Source: Vescimonas sanitatis
Lineage (GTDB): Bacteria; Bacillota; Clostridia; Oscillospirales; Oscillospiraceae
Length of the DNA: 64,000 nt
Assembly (NCBI RefSeq): GCF_049060325.1
Contig: NZ_JBMGPW010000005.1
Coordinates: forward strand, 62,001 to 126,000
Reading direction: 5' to 3'
Shown here: positions 58,329 through 64,000 of the stretch, piece after piece
How the letters are laid out: each line of letters begins with the position of its first letter
Position numbering within the stretch: the stretch's first letter is position 1
Translations under genes and position numbers: made by a program
The notes under the pieces: model-generated
The model's input: the letters and a program-made list of their open reading frames with translations, nothing else
Database searches by the model: none
What the model was told of the DNA's origin: nothing

Positions 58329-59184
58329 ATTCACCCGCTGCCGCCAGCAGCGCATCGGACAGCCTCGCGTACTCCTCCAGGCCCAGGGCCTCGCCCCGCA
58401 CGGTGGGGGACAGGCCGCAGCCGGCGACGATGGCCGCCAGCTGCTCCTTAGGCAGCTGCCAGCCGGTCTGCAGGCTGTTCACCAGCGTCTTGCGCCGCAG
58501 GGCAAAGCCCGCGCGCACCGTCCGCCAGAAGGCCTCCTCGCTCCGCACCTGTACCGGCGGGTCCTTTCTTGTAACGCAGCGCACCACGGCGGATGTCACC
58601 TTGGGCGGCGGCATGAAGCAGCTGTTGGGCACCTCGAACAGCAGTTCCGGCACGGTGTAGTACTGCATCAGCAGGGAAAACGCGCCGTAATCCGCCGTGC
58701 CCGGCTTCGCGCAGATCCGCAGGGCTACCTCTTTTTGAACGAGCACCGTTAGTTGCCGGAAGCACCCGGCCCGGACACAGGCCGTGAGAAACGGTGTGGT
58801 GATGTTGTAGGGCAGATTGGCGCACAGCACCGCCGGCAAGCCCGGAAACTTCTCCGCCGTCACCGCCGCCAGATCCAGCGCCATCACGTCGCCCTCGATC
58901 AGGGTGAAGTTGTCATAGTCCGCCATAGTCTCCGCCAGCACCGGCGGCAGGCGCTTGTCCAGCTCCACCGACACCACCTTTTCCGCCCGCCGGGCCAGCT
59001 GCACCGTCAGTGCGCCGATGCCGGGGCCTACCTCCAGCACGCCGCAGCCGGGAACGCAGCCCGCCGCGGCGATATCCTCCGCCACGTCACCCCGGATGAG
59101 AAAGTTCTGTCCCAGCGCCTTGGCAAAGTGGAAGCCGTGCCGCGCCAGCAGTGCCTGTATATCGTTCCGATCACACAGATCCAT
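58327..59184 (-). CDS. rsmA: 16S rRNA dimethyladenosine transferase
   Basis: A 285-residue KsgA enzyme. It has KALGQNFLIRG, the SAM site VLEVGPGIGALT and the catalytic NLPYNITTPFL. It dimethylates two adenines near the 16S rRNA 3' end during 30S maturation. It is divergent from the YabE-like gene, an arrangement related to the yabE-rnmV-ksgA cluster of Bacillus. Confidence 0.96.
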   Translation of the reverse strand: MDLCDRNDIQALLARHGFHFAKALGQNFLIRGDVAEDIAAAGCVPGCGVLEVGPGIGALTVQLARRAEKVVSVELDKRLPPVLAETMADYDNFTLIEGDVMALDLAAVTAEKFPGLPAVLCANLPYNITTPFLTACVRAGCFRQLTVLVQKEVALRICAKPGTADYGAFSLLMQYYTVPELLFEVPNSCFMPPPKVTSAVVRCVTRKDPPVQVRSEEAFWRTVRAGFALRRKTLVNSLQTGWQLPKEQLAAIVAGCGLSPTVRGEALGLEEYARLSDALLAAAGE

Positions 59185-59214
59185 CGTGTTTCTCCTTCAC
59201 TGCATACTGCCGCC

Positions 59215-59243
59215 ATTGTACCACCTTTTCCCCACCCGCGCAA
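59215..59243 (-). promoter_or_regulatory. rsmA promoter
   Basis: TTGCGC (59238-59243), 17-bp spacer and TACAAT (59215-59220) on the minus strand. Confidence 0.65.
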
Positions 59244-59292
59244 CGAAAAGCCGGAAAAAGTTTGTCTTTTTCCGTGCCGCGTCCCCCAAAAC

Positions 59293-59321
59293 TTGACAAA
59301 ATTGGAAGATAGTGCTATACT
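59293..59321 (+). promoter_or_regulatory. YabE-like gene promoter
   Basis: TTGACA (59293-59298), 17-bp spacer and TATACT (59316-59321), giving a leader of about 95 bases. Confidence 0.8.
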
Positions 59322-59340
59322 CCACGGGTATTGCTAATCG

Positions 59341-59369
59341 GTAACAAAAGTTACAAATTGTTTCAATTT
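59341..59369 (+). other. Two tandem AT-rich hairpins in the YabE-like leader
   Basis: GTAAC-4-GTTAC (59341-59354) followed directly by AAATTG-3-CAATTT (59355-59369). Both are perfect and unusually AT-rich for this region. Confidence 0.5.
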
Positions 59370-59422
59370 TTATTGTCCGCCCTGTTTGAACACCTCCCGG
59401 GGCGGCTATACTGCGAGGTACT

Positions 59423-60736
59423 ATGGAACAAACAGTCGTCACACAACCGAAGCGCTTGCAGCCGAAAAAGCCGCGGCGCCGCATCACGCCGGCCACGGTG
59501 TGCCAGGCAATCCACGATGTGCCCTACATCGTGGCTCGGGCCCTGATCCGCGCCGTGCGCGCAGTGGGCCACTGCTTTGCCTGGACCTGGGACGCCATCG
59601 CTTCCGACGTCAGGGCCAACTGGCGCGCCTTCTGCCGCGGACGGCTGGTGACCGGCTGCCGTGACGCCCTGCGTTCCCCGGCCCTGCGGGAGGTGCACCA
59701 CATCATGCGCGATCATCCCTCTATCCGCGCCATCACCATGATCGCCGTCACGGCGGTGATCTTCGCCGCCGCCGTTATGGCGGAGCCGGTACGCACCATG
59801 GACGCCATCTGCATCGTGGTGGACGGCGACGGTCCCCACGTACTGGACGAGCGCAGCGAGGAGCGCACCTATGACGATCTGCTGCTGCGCCGCAGCCTGG
59901 GCGACAAGTCCATGCAGCTGCTGCTGGAGCCGGGCCGCACCGTCACCATCACCCACGGCGACGACACACACACCCTCACCACCGAGGCCGAGCGCCTGTC
60001 CTCCCTGCTGCGGCGCAGCGGCATCCGTCTGGGTGAGGACGAGATGGTGGAGCTGAATGTCGCCGGCGAGGACCCCGCCATCCGCATCAGCGATACGCTG
60101 ACCTACCAGCACTATGTCACTGTGGAGACGGACTACAAGATCCTTCGCTCACCGGATCCCCTGATGGACAAGGGCACCGAGGAGATCATCCGCAAGGGTA
60201 TCCCCGGCCAGATCGTGGAGACGTATGAGGACACTGTGGTCAGCGGTGAGGTAGTATCTACCAAGTATATCGGTGCCAGCCACGATACCTCACACGCGGA
60301 GCTGGTGCGCTACGGCACCCGCGTCTACGAGGTGGAGGAGGGCGACACCATCGAAAAAGACTTCCCCAACGAGGTGGGTGAGGGCGGCTACCTGCTGTTC
60401 GCCTCCGGCGACACCATGACCTATAACAAGGTGATGCTCTGCTCCTCCACCGCCTACTACAGCGGCGGCGACGGCGGCGCGGCCTGGACCACGGCGGTGG
60501 GAGCCTCCGTAGGCGTGGGCACCGTGGCCGTAGACCCCAAGGTGATCCCCTACTACACCAAAATGTTCATCCAGACCACCAACGGCCGCCGTGTCTACGG
60601 CATGGGCACCGCCTTGGACTGCGGCGGCGCCATCAAGGGCAACATCGTGGACCTGTGGTTCCCCACCAAGGCGGACTGCTACTCCTGGGGCCGCCGAAAC
60701 GTCACCGTGTATATTCTGGATAAAAAGGCAAGCTAA
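59423..60736 (+). CDS. YabE-like G5/3D-domain cell-wall protein
   Basis: 437 residues. A long basic cytoplasmic N-terminus (about 1-100) and one transmembrane helix (about 103-121) are followed by a DUF348-like segment, a G5 domain (about 205-285) and a C-terminal 3D domain. The 3D domain has CSSTAYYSGG at its start and ALDCGGAIKGNIVDLWFPT at its end, with the three Asp residues that name it. 3D domains resemble lytic transglycosylases (MltA/Rpf type), so it likely remodels peptidoglycan. Bacillus YabE has the same order but a shorter cytoplasmic part. The ribosome site is GAGGT. Confidence 0.9.
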   Translation: MEQTVVTQPKRLQPKKPRRRITPATVCQAIHDVPYIVARALIRAVRAVGHCFAWTWDAIASDVRANWRAFCRGRLVTGCRDALRSPALREVHHIMRDHPSIRAITMIAVTAVIFAAAVMAEPVRTMDAICIVVDGDGPHVLDERSEERTYDDLLLRRSLGDKSMQLLLEPGRTVTITHGDDTHTLTTEAERLSSLLRRSGIRLGEDEMVELNVAGEDPAIRISDTLTYQHYVTVETDYKILRSPDPLMDKGTEEIIRKGIPGQIVETYEDTVVSGEVVSTKYIGASHDTSHAELVRYGTRVYEVEEGDTIEKDFPNEVGEGGYLLFASGDTMTYNKVMLCSSTAYYSGGDGGAAWTTAVGASVGVGTVAVDPKVIPYYTKMFIQTTNGRRVYGMGTALDCGGAIKGNIVDLWFPTKADCYSWGRRNVTVYILDKKAS

Positions 60737-60770
60737 GAGCATGGCCCCGGCGGGGCCATGCTCTTTCTTT
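60737..60770 (+). terminator. Terminator after the YabE-like gene
   Basis: A perfect 12-bp stem (60737-60748 with 60752-60763), 3-base loop, T-rich tail. Confidence 0.88.
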
Positions 60771-60774
60771 ACCC

Positions 60775-60809
60775 GCAGCCCCCGGTGTGAGCCGGGGGGC
60801 TGCTTTTTT
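60775..60809 (+). terminator. Second terminator, adjoining the hydrogenase gene end
   Basis: A GC-rich stem (60775-60783 with about 60795-60803) followed by T6. The T run favours the plus strand, making a tandem stop. Confidence 0.72.
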
Positions 60810-62505
60810 ATTCTCCGTAGTGCACGTGCAGCAGCGCGTGACACTTTTCCTCGCCGTACTCCCTGAGTAAAGACGTGACGATGGGGTTTTTCTCCGCCCG
60901 CTTGAACATAGCGGAGGCATCGGCGGCATACAGTCCCTCGCCCCGCTTCTTCTTCACGTTGCTCAGCCCATAGGGCTGTCCCGCGCCGCCCACGCAGCCG
61001 CCCTGACAGGTCATGACCTCTATCAGGTGGTAGAAGCACTTACCCGCTTCGATATCCGCGATCAGCTCCTTGGCGTGAATCAGCCCGTTGACCACGGCGA
61101 TACGCAGCTCCTGCCCGTCCACGTTCAGTTCCACATGGCGGATGGATCCGTCTCCCCGCAGATCGGTGACACGGACGGCCCGCAGCGCATTCTTGCTCTT
61201 GTCTGGCAGGCAGTGACGCACCACCGCCTCGGCCACACCGCCGGTGACGCCGTAAATCACCGCCGCGCCGCTGCCCAAACCGAAGGGCAGGTCCGGGGAC
61301 TCCAGCTCCAGCTCGTCCAGCTGCACGCCCGTCTCACGCATCATGTCCACCAGCTCCCGGGTAGTCAGCACCAGATCCACATCCGGCCGACCGTTATGGA
61401 CGAACTCCGGCCGCGCCGCCTCCATCTTCTTGGCAGTGCAGGGCATAATGGCGATGTTGTAGGTAGTCCGCCCGTCGGCGGCATCTTTTTCGGCGTATTT
61501 GTCACGGATGACCGCCGCGAACATCTCCATGGGCGATTTGCAGGTGGAGATATGCTTCAGATACTTGGGGGCGTTGAACTCCAGATACCGCACCCAGGCG
61601 GGACAGCAGCTGGTGAACATGGGGAACGGCCCGCCGTTTTTCAGCCGCTGCAAAAACTCCTCCGCCTCCAGTATGGTGGTCATATCCGCGCCGAAGTTGG
61701 TGTCGTACACCTCGTCCACACCCATGAGCTTCAGCGCCGTGGTCATCTTGTCAATGACGTTCACGCCTGCCGGAATGCCAAAGGCCTCACCCACCGCCAC
61801 ACGGACGGCCGGCGCGATCTGCACCACCACACGCTTCTTCGGGTCATGGATGGCCGCCCACGCGGTGCCGATCTGATCGTTAACGGTGATAGCGCCGGTG
61901 GTGCACACGGCGGCGCACTGGCCGCAGCCCACGCACTTCGTCTCGCCCAGCTTTTTGTCAAAGGCCGGCATCACCTGCAGCTCGCTGCCCCGGAAGGCAA
62001 AGTTCAGAATGCCCTGTCCCTGCAGCTCCTCGCACACCCGCACGCAGTCGCCGCACAGGATGCACTTGTTGGGGTCCCGGAACACCGCGTAGCTGGTGTA
62101 ATCCTTCTCGTACCGGGGCTTATTGTTGGGGAAACGGATATGCCGCACGCCAAAGCGCTGGGCCAGCTCCTGCAATCGGCAGTTGCCGCTTTTGGCACAG
62201 GTAGTGCAGGAGCAGTCATGGGCCGCCAGCAGCAGCTCCAGTATCATCCGCCGGTGCCTCAGCAGCCGGGCGGTGTTGGTCCTGATCTCCATGCCGTCCC
62301 GGGGCTCCATGGAGCAGGAGGCGTCGATCTTCCCGGTCTTTACGTCCTCCACGATGCACATACGGCACGCGCCGTGAACGGACAGGTCGGAGTAATAGCA
62401 GAACGTGGGGATGTCGATACCCGCCTTGCGGATGACCGCCAGCACGTTGCGCTCGCCGTCAAAGGGCACCCGCTGCCCGTCGATGACCATAATTCCCTTT
62501 GCCAT
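60808..62505 (-). CDS. hydA: [FeFe] hydrogenase catalytic subunit (NAD(P)-linked, HydA/HndD type)
   Basis: 565 residues. In order: an N-terminal 2Fe-2S ferredoxin domain (HGACRMCIVE), a His/Cys cluster region (HDCSCTTCAKSGNC), two 4Fe-4S sites (CILCGDCVRVC and CVGCGQCAAVC), and the H-cluster domain with TSCCPAWV, MPCTAKKMEA and TCQGGCVGGAGQP. It makes or oxidises H2, most likely with NAD(P)H and ferredoxin through the NuoF-like partner just upstream. It begins three bases after that gene. The C-terminal small domain is present, so it appears complete. Confidence 0.96.
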   Translation of the reverse strand: MAKGIMVIDGQRVPFDGERNVLAVIRKAGIDIPTFCYYSDLSVHGACRMCIVEDVKTGKIDASCSMEPRDGMEIRTNTARLLRHRRMILELLLAAHDCSCTTCAKSGNCRLQELAQRFGVRHIRFPNNKPRYEKDYTSYAVFRDPNKCILCGDCVRVCEELQGQGILNFAFRGSELQVMPAFDKKLGETKCVGCGQCAAVCTTGAITVNDQIGTAWAAIHDPKKRVVVQIAPAVRVAVGEAFGIPAGVNVIDKMTTALKLMGVDEVYDTNFGADMTTILEAEEFLQRLKNGGPFPMFTSCCPAWVRYLEFNAPKYLKHISTCKSPMEMFAAVIRDKYAEKDAADGRTTYNIAIMPCTAKKMEAARPEFVHNGRPDVDLVLTTRELVDMMRETGVQLDELELESPDLPFGLGSGAAVIYGVTGGVAEAVVRHCLPDKSKNALRAVRVTDLRGDGSIRHVELNVDGQELRIAVVNGLIHAKELIADIEAGKCFYHLIEVMTCQGGCVGGAGQPYGLSNVKKKRGEGLYAADASAMFKRAEKNPIVTSLLREYGEEKCHALLHVHYGE

Positions 62506-62508
62506 GGC

Positions 62509-64000
62509 TCACTCCTCCTCAATGGCGTCGATCGCGCCGAAGGGGCACGCGCCCCAGCAAGCGCCGCAGTGGATGCACTTCTCGTTGTCAATGATGTAGG
62601 GCATACGGGGCTGCCCGGAGATGGCCTCCATGGGACAGTTCCGCGCGCACTTACCGCAGCCCTTGCACAGCTCCGGTTTGATCTCCAACCGGCGTTTGCG
62701 CCCGTTGCAGATGGGACAGTGGTGATCCACCACATGGCGCAGATAATCCTGCCGGAAGTTCCGCAGGGTGGACATCACCGGCTTGCAGGCTGTCTGCCCC
62801 AGGCCGCACAGGGCCGTGTCCGTGATGGTATCGCTAAGAGACTCCAGCAGATCCAGGTCGGCCAGACTCCCCTCGTTATTGATGATGCGCTCCAGCGTCT
62901 CCAGCATACGCTTTGTGCCCTCCCGGCAGGGGGTGCACTTGCCGCAGCTCTCGTTCTGGGTAAAGTGCATAAAGAACCGGGCCACCTCCACCATGCAGGT
63001 GTCCTCGTCCATGACCACCAGGCCGCCGGAGCCGATAATGGCCCCCAGCTTCTTCAGCGAGTCGAAGTCCATAGGGTAGTCCAGATGCTCCTCGGTCAGA
63101 CATCCGCCGGAAGGCCCGCCGATCTGCACGGCCTTGAACTTCTTTCCGTTCGGTATGCCGCCGCCGATGTCGTAGATGATCTCCCGCAGGGTGGCGCCCA
63201 TAGGCACCTCCACCAGTCCTGTGTTCACCACGTTGCCCGTCAGGGCGAAGGTCTTGGTGCCGGCGCTGCCCTCGGTGCCGATGCTCCGGTACCACGCCGC
63301 ACCCTTGTTGATGATGTTCGGCACGTTGGCGAACGTCTCCACATTGTTCAGCACCGTAGGCTTGCCCCACAGGCCGTGATCCACCGTCCGGGGCGGCTTT
63401 ACCCGGGGCATACCCCGCTTACCTTCGATAGAGGCGGTCAGGGCGCTGCCCTCACCGCAGACGAAGGCGCCGGCGCCGCGGTTGATGTGGATATGGAAGC
63501 TGAACCCGCTGCCCAGGATGTCGTCGCCCAGCAGTCCGGCCGCCGCAGCCTTGTCGATGGCCACCTGCAAACGCTTCACCGCCAGCGGATACTCGGCGCG
63601 GACGTAGATGTAGCCCTCCGTGGCCCCGGTGGCTGCGCCGGCGATCATCATGCCCTCCAGCACGGAATGGGGATTGCCCTCCATGATGGAGCGGTCCATG
63701 AAAGCGCCCGGGTCACCCTCGTCGCCGTTGCAGACGATGTACTTCACCGGTTCCTCTATGTGCCGGCGCACACTCTCCCACTTGTGTCCCGCCGGGAAGC
63801 CGCCGCCGCCGCGCCCACGCAGTCCGGAATTGGCGATCTCCCTGCATATCTCCTCACCGGTCATGGTGAACAGTGCCTTTTCAAAGGCGATGTACCCGCC
63901 CTTGGCGATGTATTCCTCCAGATTTTCCGCGTCACTGGCGCCGCAGCTGGCCAGCACCACCCGGTGCTGCTTCTTGTAAAAGGGGATATCCTCCTGCCGG
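62509..64000 (-). CDS. NuoF-like NAD(P)H-binding hydrogenase subunit (HydB/HndC), 5' end beyond window
   Basis: 497 codons are visible and the N-terminus lies off the right edge; the frame is open to the last base (RQEDIPFYKK...). The FMN/NADH site is RGRGGGGFPAGHKW. The 4Fe-4S site is ESCGKCTPCREG. A C-terminal ferredoxin domain has CKGCGKCARNC and CIHCGACWGAC. It passes electrons between NAD(P)H and the [FeFe] hydrogenase, possibly by electron bifurcation. A NuoE-like small subunit would be expected just beyond the window. Confidence 0.95.
   Translation of the reverse strand, partial: RQEDIPFYKKQHRVVLASCGASDAENLEEYIAKGGYIAFEKALFTMTGEEICREIANSGLRGRGGGGFPAGHKWESVRRHIEEPVKYIVCNGDEGDPGAFMDRSIMEGNPHSVLEGMMIAGAATGATEGYIYVRAEYPLAVKRLQVAIDKAAAAGLLGDDILGSGFSFHIHINRGAGAFVCGEGSALTASIEGKRGMPRVKPPRTVDHGLWGKPTVLNNVETFANVPNIINKGAAWYRSIGTEGSAGTKTFALTGNVVNTGLVEVPMGATLREIIYDIGGGIPNGKKFKAVQIGGPSGGCLTEEHLDYPMDFDSLKKLGAIIGSGGLVVMDEDTCMVEVARFFMHFTQNESCGKCTPCREGTKRMLETLERIINNEGSLADLDLLESLSDTITDTALCGLGQTACKPVMSTLRNFRQDYLRHVVDHHCPICNGRKRRLEIKPELCKGCGKCARNCPMEAISGQPRMPYIIDNEKCIHCGACWGACPFGAIDAIEEE

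Noticed and set aside
59322..59422. A c-di-AMP (ydaO-type) riboswitch before the YabE-like gene
   Set aside because: Such switches often precede wall-hydrolase genes, but the leader is too short and lacks the conserved purine-rich segments I would expect.
1..64000. tRNA, rRNA, prophage, insertion sequence or defence system
   Set aside because: No clear tRNA or rRNA stretch, transposase, integrase, phage structural or restriction genes were recognised by reading. A structural RNA search could still find a small RNA I missed.

Overview
The window looks like part of the core chromosome of a GC-rich, anaerobic, endospore-forming Firmicute. The closest fit is Clostridia of the Oscillospiraceae type, but this is inferred from gene content and no species is claimed. 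The evidence is a Gram-positive-type PolC, SpoIIP, the infC-rpmI-rplT operon with an AUU-started infC, a Bacillus-like rsmA/YabE neighbourhood, a DXP (non-mevalonate) isoprenoid pathway, an [FeFe]-hydrogenase with a NuoF-like partner, a flavodiiron protein, and Gram-positive lipoproteins. Coding density is high: no gene-free stretch exceeds about 300 bases, and the largest gaps (about 200-250 b) hold promoters, operators and leaders. I saw no rRNA, tRNA, CRISPR array, insertion sequence, prophage or attachment site.

Layout. 1-1.8 kb: 3' part of comEC. 1.9-6.5 kb: FlK-like thioesterase and a polyamine ABC transporter (potA-potB-potCD, with permease and binding protein fused). 6.5-12.9 kb: RluA synthase, then YceD-rpmF, and a DUF512 radical-SAM-like protein with der, plsY and an EamA transporter. 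12.9-23.0 kb: a long minus-strand operon pyrH-frr-uppS-cdsA-dxr-rseP-ispG-polC joining translation, undecaprenyl and phospholipid synthesis, isoprenoid synthesis and replication. 23.2-27.2 kb: MBL hydrolase and a BlaI/BlaR1-like pair with a palindromic operator over its promoter. 27.4-34.2 kb: second RluA enzyme, beta-helix-like surface protein, SpoIIP, a lone prepilin, a two-subunit aconitase X with a Cys-rich partner, and CorA. 34.3-40 kb: an iron block made of flavodoxin/DUF3793/DUF2325, then feoA-feoA-feoB-Cys-rich peptide-HMA protein, and a divergent short DtxR/MntR-like regulator. 40-48.3 kb: pstSCAB-phoU-phoP-phoR and a divergent 5'-nucleotidase around Pho-box-like repeats. 48.4-52.9 kb: rpsB-tsf, flavodiiron protein, and infC-rpmI-rplT with an attenuator leader. 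53-60.7 kb: a tiny Asn/Thr/Lys-repeat ORF, VanY-like peptidase, nucleotidyltransferase, EamA transporter, unknown membrane-anchored protein, PAP2 phosphatase, HD hydrolase, rsmA and a YabE-like G5/3D protein. 60.8-64 kb: [FeFe] hydrogenase and NuoF-like subunit, the latter running off the right edge.

The strongest regulatory signal I found is an 18-bp element, GGTTAG-N6-(C/T)TAAC(C/T). It occurs twice in the feo control region and twice in tandem (20-bp centre spacing) before the DUF2325-DUF3793-flavodoxin genes. This suggests that the adjacent DtxR-family protein controls both units and places two DUF proteins in a metal regulon. Other second-look items are the Pho boxes between pstS and the nucleotidase, the infC leader with an 8-nt anti-Shine-Dalgarno, the PotC-PotD fusion, the FeoB external insertion, the AcnX pair in a DXP-pathway organism, and the tripeptide-repeat ORF behind a perfect inverted repeat.
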